A stretch of DNA of 64,000 nucleotides from Paraburkholderia sp. HP33-1 (GTDB taxonomy: Bacteria > Pseudomonadota > Gammaproteobacteria > Burkholderiales > Burkholderiaceae), in NCBI RefSeq assembly GCF_021390595.1, contig NZ_JAJEJR010000003.1:248001-312000 (forward strand), read 5' to 3'. Under the pieces are notes generated by a model. The model saw only the letters and a list, made by a program, of their open reading frames with translations. It did not search any database and was not told the DNA's origin. Of the stretch, positions 18,452-27,521 are shown piece by piece. Position 1 is the first letter of the stretch. Every line of letters starts with the position of its first letter. The position numbers were made by a program, and so were the translations under genes.

Positions 18452-19738
18452 ATGCTGCAACGGCTGGTGTCGCGATTGGTCGCAATGGGTGTGGTGTTGA
18501 CGTTCGCCGCTTGCGGCGGTGGCGGTGGTGGCAGCGGAACGAACCCAAGCAGCACCGGCTCGACCGGCGCGGCCACGCCGGCATCGAGTCCGACGTCGGC
18601 ATCGAGTCCGACATCGGCGTCAAGTCCGACAGCAGCGTCGAGTCCGACACCGGCGTCGAGCCCATCGAGCGCTTCAGACGCGAATGGCACGACGCCGAAG
18701 CTCGCCGCCGCGACGCCGATCATCGACGGCACGACGCTCGGCGACACCAACTGGCCCACAGGCGTCACGCCTACGGGCGGAACCGGACAGCCAGTCAGCG
18801 GCCTGAATTGCGCATTGCGAAGCACCGCGTACACGTACGCGCATCTGTCGATTTATCAGAACGGGCGTTTGCTAACGTTGCCACCCGACATCGGCATGGT
18901 CCAGCCGACCATCGCCGCGCCGACTGGCTGCGCGTATCCGGTGCATACGGTCGATTCGAGCGGCAAGATCCATATGGACGCGACGACCGGCGCGACGTAC
19001 ACGCTCGGCCAGTTCTTCTCGATCTGGGGCGAGACGCTCAGTACGTCGAACGTGGCGGGTCTGACCGGCTCGCCGATCGCGATCTACGTCAATAACGGCG
19101 GCGGGCTGACGCAATACACGGGCGACCCCGCCAGCCTCGTGCTGACGTCGCGCGCCGAAATCACGATCATGATCGGCACGCCGCTCACTCAGGTGCCCAC
19201 CTACACCTGGACCGATCCGCCGCCGTTCGACCCGAACATAACCACGCTCGTCTACCTTGGCGTGGTCGGCAGTTCGTACTGGCCGAACGGAACCACGGCG
19301 ACGGGCGGCACAGGCACGCCGGTCGACGGCCTGACCTGCTCGCCGGCCATGAACGTGCTGTATCACGTGCACGCTCACCTCGCGATCATCAAGGACGGCC
19401 AGTGGCTCGCGTTACCGCTGCACGTGGGCATCCTGTCGCAGTGCACGTACGAGATGCATACGCACGACAACACCGGCATCATCCATATCGAAGCGCCGGT
19501 CGTCAGGAACTTCACGCTCGGCGACTTCTTCGACATCTGGGGCGAGCCGCTGACGAACACGAACGTCGCGGGCATCACGGGCGACGTGGTCGCGTATATC
19601 AACGACAACGGGGATGCTCGTCGCTATATGGGCGATTTGCGCAGTATCGAGCTGACGTCGCTGCGCGCCGTCACGCTGGAGATCGGCACGCCGCAGCTGA
19701 CTACGTTGCCGACGTATTCGTGGTATGTGCCGCAGTGA
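18452..19738 (+). CDS. Lipoprotein with two tandem copies of an unnamed histidine-rich domain
   Basis: 428 residues. The leader ends in a lipobox-like TFAAC followed by polyglycine, then a Ser-Pro-Thr-Ala repeat linker (residues ~42-75). Two homologous domains follow, at about 85-250 and 260-428. Each has a WPxGxTxTGGTGxPVxGLxC start, a hydrophobic LxxYQNG or LAIIKDG strand, a CxYxxHTxDxxGxIHxxA core and an FTLGxFFxIWGExLxTxNVAG segment. The second copy is richer in histidine (HVHAHLAI, EMHTHDNTGIIHIE). The first has YAHLSIY and VHTVDSSGKIHMD, so some ligands differ. Histidine clustering suggests metal binding on the cell surface or in the periplasm. I do not recognise a named family. Confidence 0.7.
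   Translation: MLQRLVSRLVAMGVVLTFAACGGGGGGSGTNPSSTGSTGAATPASSPTSASSPTSASSPTAASSPTPASSPSSASDANGTTPKLAAATPIIDGTTLGDTNWPTGVTPTGGTGQPVSGLNCALRSTAYTYAHLSIYQNGRLLTLPPDIGMVQPTIAAPTGCAYPVHTVDSSGKIHMDATTGATYTLGQFFSIWGETLSTSNVAGLTGSPIAIYVNNGGGLTQYTGDPASLVLTSRAEITIMIGTPLTQVPTYTWTDPPPFDPNITTLVYLGVVGSSYWPNGTTATGGTGTPVDGLTCSPAMNVLYHVHAHLAIIKDGQWLALPLHVGILSQCTYEMHTHDNTGIIHIEAPVVRNFTLGDFFDIWGEPLTNTNVAGITGDVVAYINDNGDARRYMGDLRSIELTSLRAVTLEIGTPQLTTLPTYSWYVPQ
18581..18670 (+). repeat. 18-bp tandem repeat encoding a Ser-Pro-Thr-Ala linker
   Basis: About five imperfect copies of an 18-base unit (GCATCGAGTCCGACGTCG type) lie within the lipoprotein gene, each coding for an A-S-S-P-T-x hexapeptide. This makes a flexible extended spacer between the lipid anchor and the first folded domain. 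Copy number could vary by slippage. Confidence 0.85.
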
Positions 19739-19840
19739 CGTTGGCAAAGAAGGAACGTCATCGATGTGACGCGGCCGCAGCCGCACATTACAGCGCGACC
19801 CGGCTGGCCGAACGGCGCAACGCGTCGCAATGGCGCGGCT

Positions 19841-20671
19841 TCAGCGCGGTGTACGCGAATGCCCGATGCCCCCCGGCTGCTGCGGCACGATGCCCGCGAT
19901 TGAGCGCCGTGGCGCGTTCGCGACCAGAATCATCGCCGCGCCGGCGAGACCGCTCGACACATGCTTCAACGCATGACCGGCGATCACGTGATGCGTCAGT
20001 TCCCATATCTGCCAATCGAGACTTTCGAAAATCTTGGCGACGCCATAGAAGACGATCACGAGCGTCCACGCGAACACGCCGTTCACCTTGCGCGTGAGCG
20101 TCATGCCGACGATCAGCATCAGCCCGCCGAACTGAAGAATCGCGTAAGGCCACAGGCTGTTGAACAGGAGCCAGTAGCCGACGGTGGCGGGCGAAACCAC
20201 GACCATGATCAGCATCTGCGGCCAGCCGACGCGCTGTCCGCTCCACGAAGTCCATAGCATCGCGAGGATGCCGGCGAACACGATCGTCATCGGCAGACGA
20301 TCCCAGACCAGCGTCGCATCGGTTGGCGCCATGTGGTAGTACGCCGAGCCGAACGCGGTGAACAGCAGCCCGAACGCGGCGGCGACCATGCCGGGAAATT
20401 GCGCCGGCTGGTTCGACGCATGCCGCCTGACCCAGCCGAGACAGAGCAGGCCGGCGATCAGAATAACGACATTCGACAGCACGTCCGCTGCATTGTGCAA
20501 AGACCCCAACGCGCGTTGATCGGCGAAGTGGTGATACGAGGCCGGCTGCGCGAGTGGCCATATCATCTGCAGCGCGGTGCCCGCCACGAAAAGCAGCACG
20601 CTGGCAAGCAGCAAGCGGGAGATCTTCACGTTGCTCGACTCCAGAGTGGGCGAAACGCCCGAAGGTGCCAT
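19841..20671 (-). CDS. Alkaline-ceramidase-like (CREST family) membrane protein
   Basis: 276 residues with about seven hydrophobic segments. The FADQR segment near the first loop, AYYHMAPTD with WDRLP (Ser109, His113, Asp124) and GHALKH (His233, His237) near the end match the metal-binding pattern of alkaline ceramidases and related CREST proteins. Known members cleave an amide bond in ceramides within the membrane. Bacterial homologues are mostly untested, so substrate and activity are inferred. ATG 20671 is chosen because GGGGCGG precedes it; ATG 20683 or GTG 20629 (just before KISRLLLASVLLF) are alternatives. The gene is divergent from the ClsC-like phospholipid gene, giving a shared lipid theme. 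Confidence 0.72.
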   Translation of the reverse strand: MAPSGVSPTLESSNVKISRLLLASVLLFVAGTALQMIWPLAQPASYHHFADQRALGSLHNAADVLSNVVILIAGLLCLGWVRRHASNQPAQFPGMVAAAFGLLFTAFGSAYYHMAPTDATLVWDRLPMTIVFAGILAMLWTSWSGQRVGWPQMLIMVVVSPATVGYWLLFNSLWPYAILQFGGLMLIVGMTLTRKVNGVFAWTLVIVFYGVAKIFESLDWQIWELTHHVIAGHALKHVSSGLAGAAMILVANAPRRSIAGIVPQQPGGIGHSRTPR

Positions 20672-20914
20672 GAGCCGCCCCATTACGCCGGCGCGGACCG
20701 AATTACCGTGGATCGCACAGGACCCGTCCGGTCGATCCGCGGCCGGGTTGGCCCCCGTTCGAATTCGCGCAGCCTCCCCGTATCATCGGACAAAGCGCTT
20801 TGCGCAACAAGAGCGTCGGGCCGCGCACCGACGGGCATGCGCTCATAGTATTCTTCTCAACCAATGCAAGCTGCGTGCGAGTATGCGCGCGACCCAAAGG
20901 AAGACCTGGACTCC

Positions 20915-22501
20915 ATGCACGCGCAGACACACCACCTGTCGTTGCTGCCTCGTCGCTGGAGCGGCGCACTCTGCGCGCTGCTGTGCGCAAGCCTGCTCGC
21001 CGGCTGCGCAGCGCTGCCGTCGCTCGAGGATCGCACGGAGTCACACGCGTTGTCGCCGGCGGTAGCCGCCACCACGGATCTCGGTCGCGCGGTCGCGCCT
21101 GAGCTTGCCGCGCACGCGGGGATGGCGGGCATTTATCCGCTGGCGGATGCGCATGTCGCATTTGCCGCGCGCATGGACCTGATCCGTTCCGCGCAACGCA
21201 CGCTCGACATCCAGTACTACATCTGGCGCGACGATCTGACCGGCACGCTGCTGCTCGAACAGATCCATGAAGCGGCGGACCGTGGCGTGCGGGTGCGCCT
21301 GCTGCTCGACGATCTCGGCATCGCCTCCGCGCTCGACCCGACGCTCGCAGCACTCGACTCGCATCCGAACATCGAGGTGCGCCTGTTCAACCCGTTCGTC
21401 GTGCGCAGCCCGAAATTCCTCGGCTTCGTGACCGACTTTTCGCGCGCCAACCGGCGCATGCACAACAAGTCCCTGACCGCCGACGCCACCGCGACGATCC
21501 TCGGCGGCCGCAACATCGGTGACGAGTACTTCGATGCCACCGACGGCGTCGTCTTCGCCGACCTCGACGTGCTCGCGATCGGGCCGGCCGCGGCCGACGT
21601 CTCGCGCGATTTCGACCGCTACTGGGCCAGCGCCTCGGCGTATCCGGTCGAGCGGATTCTGCAGCACGAGAGCGTCGACGAGCTGGCCGAGCTGGAGCGC
21701 AAAGCGCACGCGATCGAGCAGGATCCCGCGGCCGTGGCCTATAAGGAAGCGCTACGCGGTTCTCGCGTCGTGCAGAAGCTGCTCGACGACAAGCTGTCGT
21801 TGGACTGGGCCAAAACGGAGATGATCAGCGACGACCCCGCGAAAGGTCTGAACAACGCGCCACCGGAAGCGCTGATTGCCCACCAGCTACGCGAAGTGAT
21901 GGGCCAGCCCACCGAGTCGCTCGACCTCGTATCGCCGTATTTCGTGCCGGCGAGTTCGGGCACGCAGTTTTTGAGCGGGCTCGCGGCCCAGGGCGTCGAT
22001 GTGCGCGTGTTGACGAACGCGCTCGAAGCGACGGATGTCGTCCCCGTGCATTCCGGCTATGTGAGGCGGCGCGTGGAGCTGTTGCAAAACGGCGTTCAGC
22101 TGTACGAATTGCGGCGCGTAGCGGGCGTGGCATACAAGAAAGAACAGTCGCCGGGACCATTCGGCAGCTCCGGGTCGAGCTTGCATGCGAAGACTTTCGT
22201 TGTGGACTCCCAACGGGTTTTCGTCGGCTCGTTCAACTTCGATCCGCGCTCCGCGCATCTGAATACCGAGCTTGGCCTCGTGATCGACAGCCCCGATCTC
22301 GCGACGCGGGTCGATAGCAAGTTTCTCGCACTGCTGCCGAAGGTCGCCTATGCGGTGCACCTCGACGAAAACGGCAAGCTGTACTGGATCGAGAGCAACG
22401 GCGACATCGAAATCCGCCACGACACCGAGCCGAATACGACGTGGTACGGACGGCTCGGCGTATGGATGTTGTCGATTATGCCAATCGAATCGTTGCTGTA
22501 G
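20915..22501 (+). CDS. clsC: Cardiolipin synthase C-type phospholipase-D-family lipoprotein
   Basis: 528 residues. The leader has a lipobox (LLAGCAAL). The phospholipase D signature HxKx4D occurs twice, as HNKSLTAD at residue 183 and HAKTFVVD at residue 424, each followed by the GGRN/GSFN strand. ClsC-type enzymes join phosphatidylglycerol and phosphatidylethanolamine into cardiolipin at the inner membrane. The lipobox and total length fit the YmdC group more than classical ClsA/B. ATG 20915 is chosen, with AAGGAAG eleven bases upstream; ATG 20864 would put 17 residues before the leader. It is convergent with the BamE-like gene. An adjacent ymdB-like partner is absent. Confidence 0.85.
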   Translation: MHAQTHHLSLLPRRWSGALCALLCASLLAGCAALPSLEDRTESHALSPAVAATTDLGRAVAPELAAHAGMAGIYPLADAHVAFAARMDLIRSAQRTLDIQYYIWRDDLTGTLLLEQIHEAADRGVRVRLLLDDLGIASALDPTLAALDSHPNIEVRLFNPFVVRSPKFLGFVTDFSRANRRMHNKSLTADATATILGGRNIGDEYFDATDGVVFADLDVLAIGPAAADVSRDFDRYWASASAYPVERILQHESVDELAELERKAHAIEQDPAAVAYKEALRGSRVVQKLLDDKLSLDWAKTEMISDDPAKGLNNAPPEALIAHQLREVMGQPTESLDLVSPYFVPASSGTQFLSGLAAQGVDVRVLTNALEATDVVPVHSGYVRRRVELLQNGVQLYELRRVAGVAYKKEQSPGPFGSSGSSLHAKTFVVDSQRVFVGSFNFDPRSAHLNTELGLVIDSPDLATRVDSKFLALLPKVAYAVHLDENGKLYWIESNGDIEIRHDTEPNTTWYGRLGVWMLSIMPIESLL

Positions 22502-22522
22502 CCGCCGCGACGGAAAGAACGC

Positions 22523-23077
22523 TCAGAATCGCCGCAAATCGCGCTCGCGCAATGGATCGGGCGTGCGCTGCATCTCGCGCAATACGCCATTGGTGTCGAA
22601 CGCGAAATTGAACAGCATGTGGTTGATGTTGTTTTCGATGTAACGATACGACCAGACTTCGCGTTGCGAGAGGCGGAAAAACTGCGTTTGCACGGGGCGG
22701 CCGAAATTGATCAGCACATCGTCGCGCGTCCATTTGCCGATTTCCGCGCGGTTGAATTCGTTCAGCTGCAAGACCTGGCGCACGTTCACGATCTTGCCCG
22801 CGGCGTCGACGTCCGCGGCGACGGTGGTCGAGCCCATCGGCTGGGTCGGCCACATCAGCCGGCGGCCGCCTCCAGGCAGGTCATAGACTTCGCGCGGCGG
22901 ACCCATCCGGGCGATGATCGCCGATTGATCCTGGCCGGCCTCGAATTGCTGCCACGGTTGCGCGCAGGCCGCGAGCATCAACGCCGTCACACAGGTGAGC
23001 GCGGCGCGGCGCAAAACCAGCGACGTGCGTGCGGTTCGCGCGGCAAAGTCCGGAACGTGGGCGAGGCGGATACTCAT
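22523..23077 (-). CDS. BamE/SmpA-OmlA-like outer-membrane lipoprotein
   Basis: 184 residues. Basic N-terminus, hydrophobic core and lipobox LMLAACAQ mark a lipoprotein. Two repeats of the small SmpA/OmlA fold seem present: FEAGQDQSAIIARMGPPRE near residue 45 and IGKWTRDDVLINFGRPVQ near residue 115. Each has the helix followed by a G-x-P turn found in BamE and BLIP-like domains, and each is followed by a strand containing an aromatic pair. The protein is probably held at the inner face of the outer membrane. It is not the core BamE of the cell by context, since it lies apart from fur or housekeeping genes. The stop is 21 bases from the convergent clsC-type gene. Confidence 0.68.
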   Translation of the reverse strand: MSIRLAHVPDFAARTARTSLVLRRAALTCVTALMLAACAQPWQQFEAGQDQSAIIARMGPPREVYDLPGGGRRLMWPTQPMGSTTVAADVDAAGKIVNVRQVLQLNEFNRAEIGKWTRDDVLINFGRPVQTQFFRLSQREVWSYRYIENNINHMLFNFAFDTNGVLREMQRTPDPLRERDLRRF

Positions 23078-23274
23078 GGATTCCTCCCATTACGTTCGAT
23101 CGCGCGATCAGTCGCGTGCGACGTGTCTGAAAACCTGGCGTCACCTGATGCAGCCGACAGGCTCGTACATTGCGCTTACGCCGCGTCGAACGGGGGAACC
23201 ACTTACCGCTCCAAAGCCACGGCGAGACAGGCTGCGCGCCCGCCCGCTCATGGCTGCAATCAGGTACTTGCCGC

Positions 23275-23658
23275 TTACTGCACGAGCTTGGCGCGCAGAC
23301 GTGAGTGCTCTTCCTGGGAAATGGAACCGGACGCTTTCAGCTTGTCGAGCTTGTCGAGTTCGTCGGCGACACTGAAGCCCACCACATTGCGCAGATCTTC
23401 GCGCATCTGCTTGGCCCGCGCCTGTTCGCGTTCCGCCATGCCGCGATGCTGCGTGAGCAGATACGCGAAGATGCCGATATACGGCAGGATGATCAGGAAG
23501 ATCACCCACAGAACCTTGCCCCATCCGGACACATCATGACGGCGGAACAGGTCGCTCGACACCGTGATCAGCAGCCAGAACCACAGGATAAAGATGAAGA
23601 TGGAAAAAACGTCGGCCAGAAAATTCGGGAATGTGAAACCATCATTAAAGAAAAGCAT
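23275..23658 (-). CDS. Small membrane protein with PLDc_N-type segments and SHOCT domain
   Basis: 127 residues. Two hydrophobic segments (IFIFILWFWLLITV and VLWVIFLIILPYIGIFAYLL) form the hairpin-like unit found at the N-terminus of cardiolipin-synthase-type proteins. A basic/acidic helix follows. The C-terminus is a SHOCT motif (DELDKLDKLKASGSISQEEH), a short helix pair widespread in membrane-linked bacterial proteins of unclear role. The GGAGAA ribosome site is good. It stands alone. A role near membrane lipid or stress response is plausible but not shown. Confidence 0.82.
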   Translation of the reverse strand: MLFFNDGFTFPNFLADVFSIFIFILWFWLLITVSSDLFRRHDVSGWGKVLWVIFLIILPYIGIFAYLLTQHRGMAEREQARAKQMREDLRNVVGFSVADELDKLDKLKASGSISQEEHSRLRAKLVQ

Positions 23659-24117
23659 TGTTGTTCTCCAGTCAGTCCAGTTGCAATTGAAAGGCTTAAC
23701 GGATTTCGAACTATGCTTGCCAGCTATGGATGGCGCATGCGATCAGCGCAGCGGCGCTGAAAATTTACCATGACCGCATGTCAGTTGCGCACGCGCGTTC
23801 ATCCGGTCGTACGAAGGGCGCGTGGCACATTCATGATGCGGACCTTTTTGTCTTTATAGACTATCCCGGCGCAGTAACGCGAGCATTTTCAAGGATTCCG
23901 CCCTCTTCACGGACCGTCGGACGCTCAGGGAACGATCGAGTCTGAAGCCTGCAAATCCTGTACTCGTCCGAAATTATCGGCTTTTCTTAGTCCCTGTCCC
24001 ATTTATCTGGCCCCCGGATTGTGGCTAACTCGTCGGCATTCACAATCGCGAAGAAGCCGGTCGCGGCACAAGCTGTCCCTGCGCGCCGCCCATCACGACC
24101 ATGCTTACGGTATTGCC
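23659..24117. other. Gene-free stretch upstream of the hybrid kinase
   Basis: About 460 bases between the divergent SHOCT gene and the hybrid kinase. A short A/T-rich piece (about 23740-23780) might hold promoter elements, but none is clear enough to name. The frame of the kinase is open back to 24019 with a GTG, which is a less likely start. Confidence 0.4.
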
Positions 24118-27100
24118 ATGTCGTCCACCTCCCCCTTCAGCGTACTGAATCAGTTGCGCCGCTATAAGCGGCTGCTTGTGTTCGGCGGCGGCTTAGTCAC
24201 GACCCTTATGCTGCTGGTCGCATTCACGCTCGCGATACTGTCGGCAGTGCGCGCGCACGTTGCCTCCGAGCGCCAGGCCTTCGTCGTCTATCACAGCCAG
24301 ATGATGGAGCAGATCCGCGCGAGCGAAGCGTCGTTCCGCATCGCGCTCGTGGACGCCGAGCTGGCGTGGCCGAACGACACGAAAGTCGATCCGGCGCTCG
24401 TCGACCGGTTCCGCAAACAGAACGGCGAAATCGAGCTTCAGCCGACGCCCGAGGAAGGGCGGCAACGCGTGTTCGCGGTCGACTCCAATGCGCTGCAGGA
24501 CAACACCATCCGCCGCTATCTGTCGCTCGCCGCACAACTGGGCCGGGCCCGTACCATTCATTCGCTGGCGCGCGGCCGGCATCTGCCCGGCTATTTCTAC
24601 GGTATCGGCTACGACATGGCGGGCATCATGCCGTCGCCCCAGTCCGGCGGCGCATGGCCCGCCACCGCAACGGCGGCCGATCGCGAGCGGCTCATGGTTG
24701 CGTTGGCCGACGGCCTCGGCAGCCTCGCCGGCAGCCTCCCCAGCGCGCAGGCCGAGCCGCAACGGCGCGTGTTCTGGATGCCGCCCGCGAAGAGCCCTCT
24801 GACCGGCAAGTCGACGATCCGCCTCGTCGCGCCGCTGCTCTACAAGGACACCCCGGTCGCGATGCTGGTCACCGAGTATGAAGCCGATTTCCTGAGCGCA
24901 CCGCTCGCCGCCGATGCGCGCTTCGGCGGCCCTTACATGATCGTCGCCGGAGACGGCACGGTGGTCGACAGCACGATCCCGCAAACGCGCGACGAAATGT
25001 TCTCCGACCGACAGCGCACGCTCGCGATGACCAGACAGGCGGGCGAAACATGGCACGACGGAGTGCTGACGATCACTCAACCGCTCGGCGACACCGGCTG
25101 GATGCTCTTGCGTGCATGCACGTGGCGCGAAATCGTCGCAAGCATCGGACCGCAGTTGGGCATCGGCGCGGTGATGACGCTCGGCACGCTGATCGCCGCG
25201 TGGACATTCCTGATGTTCTTCCGCAAGCGCGCATTTCGTCCGGCGCTCGATCGTTCGCAACGCCTGTTCGAAAGCGAGCAGCTAAGCCGCACGTTGATCG
25301 AAACCGCGCCCGTCGGTCTCGGGCTGATCGCACTGCAGGACGGCACGCCGCTGCTGCGCAGCCCGATGCTGGTCGAGACGGCGCGACGCGTCGTCGTGCC
25401 GGCGCCGACGCTGTCGGCCGAGTTAGCCGCCCGCTATCGCGCCTGTGCGCAAAGCGGCGAGCACGATGGCGACGAAACGATGCACGCAGAGATAACGCTG
25501 CCCACCCGCGACAACGATCCGGTCAACCTCGCCGTCAGCGCGACGCCGTCGCGCTACCAGGGCGAGGACGTGCTGGTGGTCGCCGTCACCGACGTGACCG
25601 CGCGCAAGCGCCTCGAGCAGCATCTGCGCGATGCACGGGAAGCTGCTGACGCGGCCAGCGCGGCGAAATCGGCGTTCCTCGCCGCAATGAGTCACGAGAT
25701 CCGCACGCCGCTGAATGCGGTGCTCGGCAATCTGGAGCTGCTCGCGCAATCGTCGCTGGACGCGCTGCAACATGACCGGCTCGCGACGATCCGCGCGTCG
25801 TCGGAAGGACTGCTCGCGATCATCAGCGATGTGCTGGATTTCTCCAAAATCGAGGCGGGCGAGATGACGCTCGAGCACATCGAGTTTGACGCGCTCGACG
25901 TCATGACGCACGCGCTGGCGATGTTCGCGTCCCTCGCCGAGGCGAAAGGCCTGCGGCTCGTCGGCAACTTCGGCGTCACCGTGTCGCAACCGATGCGCGG
26001 CGATCCGATCAGGCTCGGACAGGTCATCAACAATCTGCTGTCGAATGCGATCAAGTTCACCGCGAGTGGCGAGGTCACGCTGCGGGTCTCAGTACCCGAC
26101 ATGGCGATTGCCGACGGGCGCCATCTGCAGATCGAGGTCGAAGATACCGGCATCGGTATGAACGAGCTGCAGCAGGCCGCGATGTTCCAGCCGTTCAGCC
26201 AGGCGGACCCGTCGATCAACCGTCGCTTCGGCGGCACAGGTCTTGGACTCGCGCTGTGCGCGCGGCTCACGCGGGCAATGGGCGGCAGCATCGCGATGCG
26301 CAGCGAGCCAGGCCGTGGCAGTTGCTTTACCGTGCGCGTGCCGCTCGGCGAGCCGCACACCGCCGCCGAGATGCCGCAATTCGCCGGCGAAACGGTAACG
26401 CTCGTGGCCGCCACCGGAAGCGAGCACGCATGCGTGTCGGCCGCATTGCGGGCATGGGGGCTCACGGTCAACGCGTACCAGCATGTGGCGCAAATCGATG
26501 CGTCGAAGCTCGAGCAAACGCGCACGCTGATCCTGTTCGGCGAGCGCGATAGGTGGGATGCTGACGACGAAAACCGGCTGATCGAGGGCGCATCGTGGGT
26601 CATCGACTGCACTACCGATGCTCCGCTGCATCCGGTTGCGACGGGCCGTTTCGTACGGGTGTCGACTCTCAGCCCTGCGGCGCTTGCACAAGCGTTGCGG
26701 CATACGCTTCGCGCCGCGCCGCTTGCGGTGATGACTCAAGCGCCCCAACAGTTGTCGCGCCAGCTCCGGGTGCTGGGCGCCGAAGACAATCCGACCAACC
26801 GCCGCCTGTTCGAAGAACAGTTGACGATCCTCGGCTGCCACGCAACGGTCGTCGAGGACGGCGCGTGTGCGCTCGCGTGGCTGTCGCGCGAATCCTTCGA
26901 CGTGCTCCTTACCGACCTGTCGATGCCGCTGATGGACGGCTACGCGCTCGCGCGTGAAGTGCGCCATCGCTGGCCGCGTATGCCGGTGATCGCGGCGACC
27001 GCGTCGGCGACCCCGGAGGAGCGCGAGCGCTGTGAGGCGGCGGGAATTACGCGAATGGTCACGAAGCCGTTGTCGCTCGCGCGGCTGCGGGCGATCCTCG

Positions 27101-27492
27101 CGGAGGTTGCTGGACTGCCGACCGACGGATCACCGATGACCCCGGTTATGGAATTTGAAGCCGCGAACGCCGCTCAAGCCAACGACGAAAACACCGATGG
27201 CCTGCTAGGCGGCCTTACGCTGCCTGCCGCGTTGCGTCAGATCTTCGTCGATTCTCTGGACGAATCGCTCGCGTCCATCGCCATCGCACAGCACGACAAC
27301 GACACGCCGCGCCTCCTCGCGGAACTGCATTCGCTGCGTGGCGCGCTCGGCGTGTTCCGGCAATATGCGCTCGCCGAGCGCTGTGCGGTGCTCGAAGACC
27401 GTTTCAAGCGCGCTGGGCTCGCGAGCCTTCACGGCTTCGATATCGCGGCTTATCTGCGCGATGCGCAGGATAGCGAACTGACTGATGAGTAA
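24118..27492 (+). CDS. Hybrid sensor histidine kinase with receiver and Hpt domains
   Basis: 1124 residues. Membrane segment 1 lies at about residues 17-45. A periplasmic sensor domain of about 300 residues follows, then membrane segment 2 near 345-365 and a PAS-like region. The HisKA motif SHEIRTPLNA has the phosphorylated His526. ATP-binding boxes follow (NNLLSNAIKFT, DTGIGM, GGTGLGLAL). The receiver domain has GAEDNPTNRRLF, Asp933 in TDLSMPLMDG and lysine in VTKPLS. A degraded-looking Hpt domain has ELHSLRGALGVF, His1071. This is a BvgS/ArcB-like phosphorelay on one chain. No response-regulator gene is adjacent. The start ATG 24118 has only a weak ribosome site. The signal sensed cannot be told. 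Confidence 0.9.
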   Translation: MSSTSPFSVLNQLRRYKRLLVFGGGLVTTLMLLVAFTLAILSAVRAHVASERQAFVVYHSQMMEQIRASEASFRIALVDAELAWPNDTKVDPALVDRFRKQNGEIELQPTPEEGRQRVFAVDSNALQDNTIRRYLSLAAQLGRARTIHSLARGRHLPGYFYGIGYDMAGIMPSPQSGGAWPATATAADRERLMVALADGLGSLAGSLPSAQAEPQRRVFWMPPAKSPLTGKSTIRLVAPLLYKDTPVAMLVTEYEADFLSAPLAADARFGGPYMIVAGDGTVVDSTIPQTRDEMFSDRQRTLAMTRQAGETWHDGVLTITQPLGDTGWMLLRACTWREIVASIGPQLGIGAVMTLGTLIAAWTFLMFFRKRAFRPALDRSQRLFESEQLSRTLIETAPVGLGLIALQDGTPLLRSPMLVETARRVVVPAPTLSAELAARYRACAQSGEHDGDETMHAEITLPTRDNDPVNLAVSATPSRYQGEDVLVVAVTDVTARKRLEQHLRDAREAADAASAAKSAFLAAMSHEIRTPLNAVLGNLELLAQSSLDALQHDRLATIRASSEGLLAIISDVLDFSKIEAGEMTLEHIEFDALDVMTHALAMFASLAEAKGLRLVGNFGVTVSQPMRGDPIRLGQVINNLLSNAIKFTASGEVTLRVSVPDMAIADGRHLQIEVEDTGIGMNELQQAAMFQPFSQADPSINRRFGGTGLGLALCARLTRAMGGSIAMRSEPGRGSCFTVRVPLGEPHTAAEMPQFAGETVTLVAATGSEHACVSAALRAWGLTVNAYQHVAQIDASKLEQTRTLILFGERDRWDADDENRLIEGASWVIDCTTDAPLHPVATGRFVRVSTLSPAALAQALRHTLRAAPLAVMTQAPQQLSRQLRVLGAEDNPTNRRLFEEQLTILGCHATVVEDGACALAWLSRESFDVLLTDLSMPLMDGYALAREVRHRWPRMPVIAATASATPEERERCEAAGITRMVTKPLSLARLRAILAEVAGLPTDGSPMTPVMEFEAANAAQANDENTDGLLGGLTLPAALRQIFVDSLDESLASIAIAQHDNDTPRLLAELHSLRGALGVFRQYALAERCAVLEDRFKRAGLASLHGFDIAAYLRDAQDSELTDE

Positions 27493-27521
27493 GGCGGCGC
27501 GCGTCGGTTACGGTCCCTCGA

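Noticed and set aside
18581..18670. 18-bp repeats considered as iterons or a regulatory array
   Set aside because: They lie within a coding frame and encode a typical Ser/Pro/Thr/Ala linker after a lipobox.
24193..25260. A 355-codon minus-strand open frame opposite the hybrid kinase
   Set aside because: Antisense to the sensor domain, Arg-rich, with no recognisable motif or ribosome site.
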